Shown in pieces: positions 31,279 through 39,633 of a stretch of DNA of 64,000 nucleotides (the stretch's first letter is position 1; each line of letters opens with the position of its first letter). A program made the translations under genes and the position numbers. Source of the stretch: an uncultured Reyranella sp. (lineage in GTDB: Bacteria > Pseudomonadota > Alphaproteobacteria > Reyranellales > Reyranellaceae); contig NZ_CAMFKM010000018.1 in the NCBI RefSeq assembly GCF_945957355.1, positions 22,919 through 86,918 on the forward strand. The letters run 5' to 3'. The notes below the pieces were generated by a model. The model did no database searches. It was not told the DNA's origin and worked only from the letters and a program-made list of their open reading frames with translations.

Positions 31279-32454
31279 ATGCTCAGCGGGATCCACGGAC
31301 ACCAGGACATCGAGCGGGTCGTTTACGGCAGGCCGGCGGGCGCCGCGCTGCGCACCGAGGCCGAGCGGCTGGGGGCGAAGAAGGTGTTCATCACCACCTC
31401 GAAGTCGGTGGCGCAGAGCGCGCTGCTGGCGTCGGTGATCGACGGACTGGGTGAGCTACACGCGGGGACCTACGCTGGCATCACGGCGCACTCGCCTCGG
31501 CCCTGCGTGGTCGAGGGGGCCGCGATGGCGCGCGCGGCCGGCGCAGATCTGATCGTGGCGGTGGGTGGCGGCTCGGTGATCGACGCCACCAAGACGATCC
31601 TGATCGCGCTGTGGCAGGACGTAACCACGGTCGACGAGCTCGATGCCTACCGGGCTGGCAAGCCCAAGGAAGGTGCCGCGCCCCCATCCGAGGCCATCCG
31701 GCCGCCGGCCGACGCGATCCGCATGATCGCCGTGCCGACGACCCTGTCGGCCGCCGAGTTCAACGCTTTCGCTGGCATCTCCGATCCGCGCAAGGGTATC
31801 AAGGAAAGCTTCGGCCATCGGTTGATCGTGCCGCGGGTCATCGTGCTAGATCCCGCCGCCACCCTGGCGACGCCGATGGACCTGATGCTCTCGACCGGCC
31901 TGAAGGCGGTCGACCATGCGGTTGAGCGGCTGTGCTCGCAGCAGGCCCATCCTTTCGTGCTGGGCACCGCCACCGAGGCGCTGAAGCTGCTCGCGCGTGC
32001 GCTGCCGGCGCACAAGGCCAACCCCGAAGACATGGCGACACGGCTGGATCTCCAGTTCGGCATGTGGCTGGCGATCGGCGCCGGCACGTCGGGCGTCGGC
32101 GTGGGCGCGAGCCATGGAATCGGCCACGTGTTGGGCGCCGCCTGCCATGTGCCGCACGGCCATACCTCCTGCGTGATGCTGCCGTCGGTGTTGCGCTGGA
32201 ACCTGGCGGCCAATGCGGAGCGCCAGAAGCGGGTGGGCGAGGCGTTCGGCAAGCCCGAGGCCGCGGCGGGTGACCTCGTCGAGGGGCTGGTGAAGTCGCT
32301 CGGTCTGCCGGGACGCCTCTCGGAAGTGGGCGTCGGCCGGGATCGCTTCCGTGAGATCGCCGAGAAGTCGATGCACGATCGTGCGGTGCTGAACAATCCG
32401 CGCCCCATCAAGGGACCGGAGCAGGTGATGGAGATTCTCGAACTCGCGGCCTGA
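31279..32454 (+). CDS. iron-containing alcohol dehydrogenase, maleylacetate reductase-like
   Basis: 391-aa group III alcohol dehydrogenase. NAD binding is by AVGGGSVIDATK. Metal binding is indicated by VGASHGIGHVLGAACHVPHGHTS, where the His residues lie. The N-terminal VVYGRPAGAAL and the overall length fit maleylacetate reductases or hydroxyacid-oxoacid transhydrogenase-type members. GGGAGCGAGCGAA precedes ATG 31279. The pairing with a dienelactone hydrolase 13 bases upstream supports a role in an aromatic lower pathway, but a simple alcohol substrate is not excluded. Confidence 0.87.
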   Translation: MLSGIHGHQDIERVVYGRPAGAALRTEAERLGAKKVFITTSKSVAQSALLASVIDGLGELHAGTYAGITAHSPRPCVVEGAAMARAAGADLIVAVGGGSVIDATKTILIALWQDVTTVDELDAYRAGKPKEGAAPPSEAIRPPADAIRMIAVPTTLSAAEFNAFAGISDPRKGIKESFGHRLIVPRVIVLDPAATLATPMDLMLSTGLKAVDHAVERLCSQQAHPFVLGTATEALKLLARALPAHKANPEDMATRLDLQFGMWLAIGAGTSGVGVGASHGIGHVLGAACHVPHGHTSCVMLPSVLRWNLAANAERQKRVGEAFGKPEAAAGDLVEGLVKSLGLPGRLSEVGVGRDRFREIAEKSMHDRAVLNNPRPIKGPEQVMEILELAA

Positions 32455-32554
32455 ACCGACATGACCCCATGAATTCTTCTCGTGAGCCCGAGCGGTGGCG
32501 AGCGGCTAAAGCCACACGACCTAAGGGGAGCAAACGCTAGTCACGGGTGAATCC

Positions 32555-33409
32555 ATGGTCGACGTTCGAATTGCCGAATCCGCCGCTCCGCAACTGCCAC
32601 TTGCCGGCTGGGTGGATGCGCCGGTGAACTACTTGGCCGATCTCAGCATCAAGCCGGTGACCTACAACCCGCCCCACGGTACGGGCCTGCCGCGGCGCGA
32701 CGGCAACTATCGGGACTTCACGGTCCGCATCCACGATGCCCGTCCGATCGCGCGCGATCTCTCGCTCGATCGGCAGGCCTTCATCCTGACTCATCACGAT
32801 ACCGACGTGCGCGATTTCTACGACGAGGAGGAGGTGCGCACGAAGTACCACGCCGAAGTCGAGGCGCTGATCAAGCGCGAGACAGGCGCGTCCAAGGTCG
32901 TCGTGTTCGACCATACGGTGCGCACGGCCGACCGCGCTGTCGAGCGCGGGTTGCGGACGCCAGTGCGCAGTGTCCATTGCGACTACACGGAGAAGTCGGG
33001 CCCGCAGAGGGTACGCGACCTCCTGCCGCCCGAGGAGGCGGAACAGCGCCTCGAGAGGCGCTTCGCCGAAATCAATGTCTGGCGCAACATCGCGCACGAG
33101 CCCGTCGAGATGACGCCGCTGGGCCTCGTCGATTCGGAGAGCCTGGCTCCGCGCGACCTCGCTGTCTGCGATCTCGTCTATGCCGACCGCGTCGGTGAAA
33201 TCTACCAGGGCGTCTACAACGCCGATCACCGCTGGTTCTATTTCCCGAAGATGACCCGGGACGAGGCGATCCTGATCAAGTGCTACGACTCGCTGAGGGA
33301 CGGTCGTGCGCGCTTCTCGCTACATTCCGCCTTCGAGGATCCGACATCGCCGGCCAACCCGAGGCCGCGGCAGAGCATCGAGGCGCGGGCGTTCGCATTC
33401 TTCGATTAG
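32555..33409 (+). CDS. CmcJ/NvfI family oxidoreductase (intact copy)
   Basis: 284-aa protein of the CmcJ/NvfI/AsaB-like family, distant relatives of 2-oxoglutarate/Fe(II) oxygenases found in cephamycin and fungal meroterpenoid pathways. The likely iron ligands are His141 and Asp143 in VHCDYT and His225 in YNADHRWFYFP. Conserved KSGPQRVRDLLP and ARFSLHSAFEDP complete the signature. ATG 32555 lacks a strong ribosome-binding site (AAGGGGAG lies 25 bases upstream). Function in this organism is unknown; bacterial members are often annotated as methyltransferases in error. A decayed paralogue is present at 3218-3821. Confidence 0.83.
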   Translation: MVDVRIAESAAPQLPLAGWVDAPVNYLADLSIKPVTYNPPHGTGLPRRDGNYRDFTVRIHDARPIARDLSLDRQAFILTHHDTDVRDFYDEEEVRTKYHAEVEALIKRETGASKVVVFDHTVRTADRAVERGLRTPVRSVHCDYTEKSGPQRVRDLLPPEEAEQRLERRFAEINVWRNIAHEPVEMTPLGLVDSESLAPRDLAVCDLVYADRVGEIYQGVYNADHRWFYFPKMTRDEAILIKCYDSLRDGRARFSLHSAFEDPTSPANPRPRQSIEARAFAFFD

Positions 33410-33442
33410 GTGCGTAACTGGAACCGTGCGGGCCCCCGCGCC

Positions 33443-34195
33443 TCAGAAGGCGCTACCGCCCGCCGGCGCATCTGAGCGCGCCGCCGCAATCGCCTCGAGG
33501 TGATCGACCAGCTCCTCGGGATTGCTGAAGAACGGCGAGTGGCCGCATTCCAGGCGAAGCACCTTGCAGGGCGTTGACTTCACCATCGTGCGCTGCAGAT
33601 TGATGCGGATGGCGTGGTCGAGCGTACATTCGATGTACCAGCGCGGGACCGATCCGAAACGCTCCTCGGTCAAGGTCACGGGCGTCGTCGAAATGGCGAG
33701 CGGCTGCGGGCGCAGGCGCTGCATCGCCTTGTAGCGGTCCTCCGGCGAGACGTCGGCATAGAACAGGCTCGGCAGCTTGTCGCGCGCAAACGTGTAGGTC
33801 TTGCCGTCGGGGCTGACCTGCCGCGACAGCCGGAACATGGCATCCGGTTCCAGCGAGGTCATGTCCCTGCCGCTCTTGCCTGAAGTGGGCAACAGCGCGC
33901 AGAGATAGACCAGTGCCTTGATCTTGCGCCGCCGCGCCTCGGCGAGCTGGCTGATCGTGACGCCGCCCAACGAATGCCCGACCAGGATGACCTGCTCCTC
34001 CATCTTGTCGAGCAGGCGGGCCAGTTTCTCGACGTTGTCGGCGAGGGTGACGTTGGCGGGCGGTGTCTGGTCGTTGCCGAGACCCGGCAGGTCGGGCGCG
34101 CAGACCTTGTGGCCCGCAGCTTCCAGCAGAGGCACGACCTTCTCCCAGCACCAGCCGCCGGTGCAGGCGCCATGGACCAGCAGGAACGTCGCCAC
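33443..34195 (-). CDS. alpha/beta hydrolase, methylesterase/hydroxynitrile-lyase-like
   Basis: 250-aa serine hydrolase. It opens with TFLLVHGACTGGWCWEKVVP, the oxyanion-hole HGA typical of the plant MES/SABP2 and hydroxynitrile lyase-type clade, followed by APDLPGLGND, nucleophile Ser in LVGHSLGGVT, and the late His in LECGHSPFFSNPEE. It is probably a small carboxylesterase. Its start lies two bases after the stop of the SDR at 34198-35052, so the two minus-strand genes are co-transcribed. Confidence 0.85.
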   Translation of the reverse strand: MATFLLVHGACTGGWCWEKVVPLLEAAGHKVCAPDLPGLGNDQTPPANVTLADNVEKLARLLDKMEEQVILVGHSLGGVTISQLAEARRRKIKALVYLCALLPTSGKSGRDMTSLEPDAMFRLSRQVSPDGKTYTFARDKLPSLFYADVSPEDRYKAMQRLRPQPLAISTTPVTLTEERFGSVPRWYIECTLDHAIRINLQRTMVKSTPCKVLRLECGHSPFFSNPEELVDHLEAIAAARSDAPAGGSAF

Positions 34196-34197
34196 GG

Positions 34198-35052
34198 CTA
34201 GGCCTTTCCGACGACGGTGCGCGCCCCGGGGGCGGGCACGAAGAAGTCGGGCATCAGCGGCGTGCCGGGCGAGACGGCGTACTTCTCGAAGTCGGTGACG
34301 CCCTCGGCCGCCAGGACCTCGTCATCGATGAAGAAGTTGCCCGTGCATTCGCGCGCCGCGCGGCTGAAGATGGCGTGCGCTGCATCGGCCATGATCTCGG
34401 GCTTGCGGCACTGCTTCATGCCTTCTTCGCCGCCCAGGATGTTCTGGATCGCCGCGGTGGCGATGGCGGTGCGCGGCCACAGGCAGTTGAAGGCCACGCC
34501 CTTGTCGCGGAACTCCTCGGCCATGGACCAGGCGAAGACCGACATGCCGTACTTGGCCAGCGTATAGGCCGCGTGATTGGCAAACCACTTCACGTCGAAG
34601 TCGAGCGGCGGCGAGAGGTTCAGCACGTGCGGATTGGCGGCCTTCAGAAGGTGCGGGATGCACTTCTGCGAGACCATGAAGGTGCCGCGCGCATTGATCT
34701 GGTGCATCAGGTCGTAGCGCTTCATCGGCGTCGCGAGCGTGCCGGTCAGGCTGATCGCGCTGGCATTGTTCACCAGGATGTCGATGCCGCCGAACTTCGC
34801 GACGGTCTCGGCCACCGCCTTTTCGACGCTCTGCTCGTCGCGGATGTCGCAGGCGAGCGGCAGCGCTTTGCCGCCGGCCTTCTCGATCTCCTCGGCGGCG
34901 GTAAAGATCGTGCCGGGCAGGCGCGGGTCGGGCGTCACCGTCTTCGCGGCAATGGCGATGTTGGCGCCGTCGCGTGCCGCCCGCAGTGCAATGGCCAGTC
35001 CGATACCGCGGCTTCCGCCGGTCACGAACAGGGTTTTGTTACCCAAGCTCAT
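34198..35052 (-). CDS. SDR family oxidoreductase, HSDL2-like
   Basis: 284-aa SDR with the HSDL2 (hydroxysteroid dehydrogenase-like 2) pattern. It starts LGNKTLFVTGGSRGIGLAIA, has the extended AAKTVTPDPRLPGTIFTAAE segment characteristic of that group, then NNASAISL, NLSPP where the catalytic Ser normally lies, and YTLAKYGMS with Tyr and Lys. It lacks the SCP2 domain that eukaryotic HSDL2 carries; a free SCP2 protein is encoded at 45386-45682. Likely an acyl-CoA or steroid-type dehydrogenase. First gene of a pair with the alpha/beta hydrolase. Confidence 0.88.
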   Translation of the reverse strand: MSLGNKTLFVTGGSRGIGLAIALRAARDGANIAIAAKTVTPDPRLPGTIFTAAEEIEKAGGKALPLACDIRDEQSVEKAVAETVAKFGGIDILVNNASAISLTGTLATPMKRYDLMHQINARGTFMVSQKCIPHLLKAANPHVLNLSPPLDFDVKWFANHAAYTLAKYGMSVFAWSMAEEFRDKGVAFNCLWPRTAIATAAIQNILGGEEGMKQCRKPEIMADAAHAIFSRAARECTGNFFIDDEVLAAEGVTDFEKYAVSPGTPLMPDFFVPAPGARTVVGKA

Positions 35053-35133
35053 GGCGTCCCCAAGAAATCTTCGGGCTCTATAGCCGGGCCGGGGTAGCGG
35101 CGGCTAGTGTCGCGGTACTCAGGGGAGGCATGC

Positions 35134-36576
35134 ATGAATCCGTGCTTCGAAACGGCGACCCGACTTGCACGCGCCATACGAAACGGACGGTTGAGCTCGG
35201 TCGAGGCGACGAAGGCGCATCTCGATCGGATCGCTCGTGTGAACGGACCGCTCAACGCTCTGGTGCTGGTCGACGAGGCTGGCGCAATGAAGGCCGCACG
35301 GGCGGCTGATAGGGCACGAAGCCAGAATAAGTCCCTCGGTCCGCTGCATGGCGTGCCGATCACCATCAAGGAAGCGTTCGACGTCGCGGGCCTCAAGACG
35401 ACCTCCAGCCATCCGCCGCTGAAAGACAATGTCGCGACGCAGGATGCGAGCCTCGTCGCGCGGTTGCGGGCGGCGGGCGCCGTCATCCTGGGAAAGACCA
35501 ATGTGCCTGAATTGTGCGCAGACTTTCAGACGGACAGCCCGATCTTCGGCACCACCGTCAATCCATGGGACGAACGCCGCACGGCGGGCGGCTCCACCGG
35601 CGGAGGTGGCGCGGCGGTGGCGGCCCGCCTGTCGCCGCTGGAACTGGGCAGCGACATCGGCGGTTCGGTGCGCAATCCAGCTCACTACAACGGCATCTTC
35701 TCGCTGAAGCCCACGGAGTGGCGCGTGCCGGGACACGGGCATGTGCCTGACTTGCCGGGGCAGACCCGCAGCACGCGCTACATGGGCACGTTCGGCCCGC
35801 TGGCGCGCTCGGTCGACGATCTCGACGCGGCGCTGCGCATCATCGCGGGCCCGGACGGCTACGAGGTCGAGGCCGCACCGGTGCCACTAGGACCAACGCC
35901 CAGGCTGGCGGCGGCGGACCTGCGCATCGCGGTCCTGACCAGCAATCCGCTGGTGCCTGTTTCGACCGATATGGCGTCGGTGGTGCAGGCGACCGCGAAA
36001 CTGCTGTCCGGGGCGGGCGCAAAGGTGAAGCGAGCCGAGCCGGAGGGACTGGATTGGCAGCAGGGCTGGGACGACTGGTCGGACCTGTTCCAGTACATGA
36101 TCATGAATGGGCAGCCGCTCGCCGAACGCGAGCGGCATTTCGACAGGCTCGAGTCCCCCGATCCGACGGCGCGGTCGGTCGCGCGCGCGGCCCGGCTCAG
36201 CATGGCGCAATTCTTCGCCGTGCTCGACCGGCGCGATCGCCTTGTGCGCCACTGTGAGTCCTTCCTCGACGACTACGATGCCTGGCTGATGCCGGTGATG
36301 CCGGATGCAGCCTTCATCCGGCAGTCGCGGAAGCTGCCGCTCAAGGTCGACGGCGCCGGCCATCCCTATTTCTTTGCCGGCACCGCCTATAACTTCCTGG
36401 CGAACCTCACGGGGCAGCCATCCGTGGTCCTGCCTTGCGGCTTCTCGAAGGAGGGCCTGCCGATCGGCCTTCAACTTACCGGCAAACGCTGGGGCGAGGC
36501 GAAGCTTCTGGGCGTGGCAAAGGTGCTGGAGAAGCTCCTGCCACCCTGCCCGGTGCCTCCTTCCTTCGCGTCTTGA
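35134..36576 (+). CDS. amidase signature family protein
   Basis: 480-aa Ser-cisSer-Lys amidase. The Lys is in GVPITIKEAFDVAG, the cis-Ser in TAGGSTGGGGAAVA and the nucleophile Ser in GSDIGGSVRNPAHY, all at normal spacing, so the enzyme should be active on an amide substrate. The glycine-rich stretch reads STGGGG instead of the commoner SSGGSA. ATG 35134 has AGGGGAGG immediately upstream and is preferred over the GTG at 35107. It is divergent from the HSDL2-like gene and converges on a Bug binding-protein gene. Confidence 0.9.
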   Translation: MNPCFETATRLARAIRNGRLSSVEATKAHLDRIARVNGPLNALVLVDEAGAMKAARAADRARSQNKSLGPLHGVPITIKEAFDVAGLKTTSSHPPLKDNVATQDASLVARLRAAGAVILGKTNVPELCADFQTDSPIFGTTVNPWDERRTAGGSTGGGGAAVAARLSPLELGSDIGGSVRNPAHYNGIFSLKPTEWRVPGHGHVPDLPGQTRSTRYMGTFGPLARSVDDLDAALRIIAGPDGYEVEAAPVPLGPTPRLAAADLRIAVLTSNPLVPVSTDMASVVQATAKLLSGAGAKVKRAEPEGLDWQQGWDDWSDLFQYMIMNGQPLAERERHFDRLESPDPTARSVARAARLSMAQFFAVLDRRDRLVRHCESFLDDYDAWLMPVMPDAAFIRQSRKLPLKVDGAGHPYFFAGTAYNFLANLTGQPSVVLPCGFSKEGLPIGLQLTGKRWGEAKLLGVAKVLEKLLPPCPVPPSFAS

Positions 36577-36585
36577 GGGGGCGGT

Positions 36586-37557
36586 TCACTCCACCTTCAC
36601 GCCGGCCTTGTCGATGATCGGCTTCCATTTGGCGAACTCCGCCTTCTGGTAGGCGCCGAACGCATCCGCCTTCATCTGCGCTGGCGTCGGGATGTCCTGG
36701 CCGAGATTCTCGAGCTTGCCGCGGATCTCCGGGTCCTGCAGGGCCTTGACTGCGGCGGCGTTGAGCTTGTCGATGATCTCCTTCGGGGTGCCCTTGGGCG
36801 CCCAGAGCCCGTGCCAGATCGCGACCTCGATGCCGGGAAAGCCCGCTTCGGCGGTCGTCGGGATGTCCGGCGCCGCGGCGGTGCGCTGCCTGGCGGTGAC
36901 CGCGTACACCTTGAGCTTGCCCGCGCGGATGTGCGGCAGCGAGTTCGACGACTGGTCGATCATGACCTGGATCTGGTTGGCGATCAGATCCTGGACGGCG
37001 GGACCGGTGCCGCGATAGGGCACGAGCTGGTAGTTGGTGCCGGTCACGGCGAAGAAGGCGAGTGCGCCGATGTGCGAGCCCGAACCCAGGCCCGCCGTGC
37101 CACCGGAGATCTTGTCGGCGTTTGCCTTGAGATAGGCGACCAGCTCCTTGAGGTCCTTGGCCGGCACCTGGTTCGAGGTCACGACCAGCAGCGGATTGGA
37201 CGGCAGCAGCGTGATCGGCTCGAGGTCGTTGATCAGGTCGTAGTTCAGGTTCTTATAGACGGCGCCGTTCACGACGTTGGTGCCGAGATGCCCGATGCCG
37301 ATCGTGTAGCCGTCGGGCGTGGAGCGGGCCAGCTTGCCCATGGCGATGCTGCCGGCCGCGCCCGTAACGTTGTCGATCACCATCTGCTGGCCGAGTTCCT
37401 TGGCCATGCGCTCGCCGACGATGCGCGCCATGACATCGGTCGGACCGCCGGCCGCGAACGGCACGATGAGGTTGATCGGCTTGTTGGGATAGGCCTGGCC
37501 GAAGGCGGGGCCGGCAGCGGCCACCGCGAGCAATGCGAGAGCAACTCTACGCAGCAT
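36586..37557 (-). CDS. Bug/TctC-family tripartite tricarboxylate transporter binding protein
   Basis: 323-aa periplasmic binding protein with a Sec-type signal (MLRRVALALLAVAAAGPAFG, then QAYPNKPI). Family features are INLIVPFAAGGPTDVMARIVGERM, the PYRGTGPAVQDLIANQIQVM helix and the AGFPGIEVAIWHGLWAPKG segment. It has the same family as the protein at 11521-12504 but is clearly divergent from it. No membrane subunits are adjacent. It lies downstream of the atu-like operon on the same strand, but 216 bases and a palindromic repeat separate them, so it probably has its own promoter. Confidence 0.9.
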   Translation of the reverse strand: MLRRVALALLAVAAAGPAFGQAYPNKPINLIVPFAAGGPTDVMARIVGERMAKELGQQMVIDNVTGAAGSIAMGKLARSTPDGYTIGIGHLGTNVVNGAVYKNLNYDLINDLEPITLLPSNPLLVVTSNQVPAKDLKELVAYLKANADKISGGTAGLGSGSHIGALAFFAVTGTNYQLVPYRGTGPAVQDLIANQIQVMIDQSSNSLPHIRAGKLKVYAVTARQRTAAAPDIPTTAEAGFPGIEVAIWHGLWAPKGTPKEIIDKLNAAAVKALQDPEIRGKLENLGQDIPTPAQMKADAFGAYQKAEFAKWKPIIDKAGVKVE

Positions 37558-37639
37558 GGCAATTCCTCCCAGAACTTCTCTTGTTGGGAAGAGCCTAGGG
37601 TCTTTTGCGGCGCGATGGAATTACGATCACAAACACCAT

Positions 37640-37750
37640 CCTCATGCTGAGGAGCGCTCCGCCAGGAGCGCGTCTCGAAGCATGGGCACGCGCACCTCGC
37701 CCGTTGCTCACCCTTCGAGACGGCCGCGGTGCGGCCTCCTCAGGGTGAGG
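37640..37750. repeat. REP-like imperfect palindrome
   Basis: The left arm at 37640-37680 reads CCTCATGCTGAGGAG, then CGCTCC...GGAGCG, then CGTCTCGAAG. The right arm at 37713-37750 is its imperfect reverse complement (CTTCGAGACG ... CTCCTCAGGGTGAGG). A 32-base spacer lies between. The composition and layout match the dispersed intergenic palindromes common in Bradyrhizobium-like alphaproteobacterial genomes. It lies between two minus-strand genes, the biotin carboxylase and the Bug protein, where it may stabilise or terminate the upstream transcript. Confidence 0.8.
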
Positions 37751-37773
37751 TGGTGTGGTTGGACGAAAGGGCG

Positions 37774-39633
37774 CTAACTCGCGGCGGGCTCCATCATCAC
37801 GAGCACAGTCCGGTTTGAAACCTGCTGGCCCTCCTGCACGGAGATCGCCTCGATTCTGGCATCGAGCCCCGCCTTGAGCTGGTGCTGGATCTTCATGGCC
37901 TCCAGCACAATCAGCGTCTGGCCGCGGCTGACCGTTTCGCCCGGCGCCACCTTGATCGACACGATGCGGCCGTCCATCGGCGCGCGGAGCTTGCCGTCGC
38001 TGCCGGCCGCCGCCGTTTCCGGCGGGGCATAGGTCTTGTCGGTGAACCGTACGGTGAGCGCGTCGAGGTCGATCAGGATGTCGTTGCCGTCGATGTGGAA
38101 CGGGACGTGGGGCGCTTCGGCCTCGCGGACCTGCATCAGGCGTTCCTTGCCGCCGGCAGCCAGGCGGAGCGGCGTCGGCTCGGGATTGGAATTGCGCCAG
38201 CCGCGCATCGACGGCGGATATTTCTGCGCCGACGACTGCCACAGGAGATTGGCGGCGGCGGTCCAGTGGGCGTCGCCGATTTCGGGTGCGGGGAACTGGT
38301 GCTTCACCAGGAAAGACGTCGTGGCCTCTCCGGCCGCGAAGTCGGGATGCTCGAGCAGGCGGATCAGGAAATGCCGGTTGGTCGTCGGTCCCAGCACGAC
38401 CGTCTCGGCGAGGGCCCGCAGCAGCCGGCCGCGCGCTTCGTCGCGCGTGGCGCCGTGGGCGATCACCTTGGCGATCATCGGATCGTAGTAGGGCGAGATG
38501 GTGAGCCCGTCCTTCATGCCGTGGTCGATGCGCACGCCGGGGCCGGTCGCTGGCCGCCACACGTCGATGCGGCCGGTCTGCGGCAGGAACCCCGCATAGG
38601 CGTCCTCGGCGTACAGACGCACCTCGATGGCGTGGCCGGCGAAGGTCACCTGCTCCTGGCGCAGCGGCAGATGCTCGCCGCGCGCGACGCGGAGCTGCCA
38701 CTCAACCAGGTCCAGGCCGGTGATGGCTTCGGTCACCGGATGCTCGACCTGCAGGCGGGTGTTCATCTCCAGGAAGTAGAACGCACCATCGGCGCCCAGC
38801 AGGAATTCGACCGTGCCGGCGCCGCGATAGCCGATGGCGCGGGCGGCGGCGACGGCCGCGGCGCCCATGCGATCGCGCAAGGAGGCATCGACGGCGGGCG
38901 AGGGGGCTTCCTCGATCACCTTCTGGTGGCGGCGCTGCACCGAGCAGTCGCGCTCGCCGAGATGGATGACGTTGCCGTGGGCGTCGGCAAAGACCTGGAT
39001 CTCGATGTGACGGGCATCGATGACGGCCTTCTCGAGGATCAGCTCGCCCGAGCCGAAGGCGCTTTCCGCCTCCGTGCGTGCGGTGCGGATCGCTTCCAGC
39101 AGGTCGCCCTCGTGTTCCACGAGGCGCATGCCGCGTCCGCCGCCGCCGGCCGCGGCCTTGACCATGACCGGCAGGCCGATCCTGCGCGCTTCGGCCTCGA
39201 GGTTGCCGTCGCTCTGGTCGGCGCCCTGGTAGCCCGGGACACAGGGCACGCCGGTCTCGATCATGCGGCGCTTGGCGGCGGCCTTGTTGCCCATCGCGGC
39301 GATGGCGGCGGGCGGCGGGCCGATGAAGGTGATGTTGGCGGCCTCGCAGGCCGCCGCAAACGCCTCGTTCTCCGACAGGAAGCCGTAGCCCGGATGGATC
39401 GCATCGGCGCTGCTCTCGCGTGCTGCTTCCAGGATGCGATCGATGCTGAGATAGCTTTCGCCCACCGGAGGCAGGCCGATGCGCACCGCCTCGTCGGCGA
39501 AGGCGACGTGCGGCGCGTCCTTGTCGGCGTCGGAATAGACCGCGACGGTGCGATACCCCATCGCCCTGGCGGTGCGCATCACGCGCCAGGCGATCTCGCC
39601 GCGGTTGGCGACCAGGACCTTGCTGAAGCTCAT
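37774..39633 (-). CDS. atuF: biotin carboxylase-carrier subunit of an acyl-CoA carboxylase (AtuF/MccA-like)
   Basis: 619-aa alpha subunit. The N-terminal biotin carboxylase domain starts SFSKVLVANRGEIAWRVMRTA and contains the ATP-grasp loop KAAAGGGGRGMRLV and MNTRLQVEHPVTEAITG. The C-terminal biotinyl domain attaches biotin at Lys581 in LEAMKIQHQ (AMKI, not the usual AMKM). Together with the carboxyltransferase at 42799 it forms an ATP-dependent carboxylase. Operon order favours geranyl-CoA carboxylase of the acyclic terpene pathway; 3-methylcrotonyl-CoA carboxylase is the alternative. The start overlaps the hydratase stop by one base (TAATG). Last gene of the operon. Confidence 0.85.
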   Translation of the reverse strand: MSFSKVLVANRGEIAWRVMRTARAMGYRTVAVYSDADKDAPHVAFADEAVRIGLPPVGESYLSIDRILEAARESSADAIHPGYGFLSENEAFAAACEAANITFIGPPPAAIAAMGNKAAAKRRMIETGVPCVPGYQGADQSDGNLEAEARRIGLPVMVKAAAGGGGRGMRLVEHEGDLLEAIRTARTEAESAFGSGELILEKAVIDARHIEIQVFADAHGNVIHLGERDCSVQRRHQKVIEEAPSPAVDASLRDRMGAAAVAAARAIGYRGAGTVEFLLGADGAFYFLEMNTRLQVEHPVTEAITGLDLVEWQLRVARGEHLPLRQEQVTFAGHAIEVRLYAEDAYAGFLPQTGRIDVWRPATGPGVRIDHGMKDGLTISPYYDPMIAKVIAHGATRDEARGRLLRALAETVVLGPTTNRHFLIRLLEHPDFAAGEATTSFLVKHQFPAPEIGDAHWTAAANLLWQSSAQKYPPSMRGWRNSNPEPTPLRLAAGGKERLMQVREAEAPHVPFHIDGNDILIDLDALTVRFTDKTYAPPETAAAGSDGKLRAPMDGRIVSIKVAPGETVSRGQTLIVLEAMKIQHQLKAGLDARIEAISVQEGQQVSNRTVLVMMEPAAS

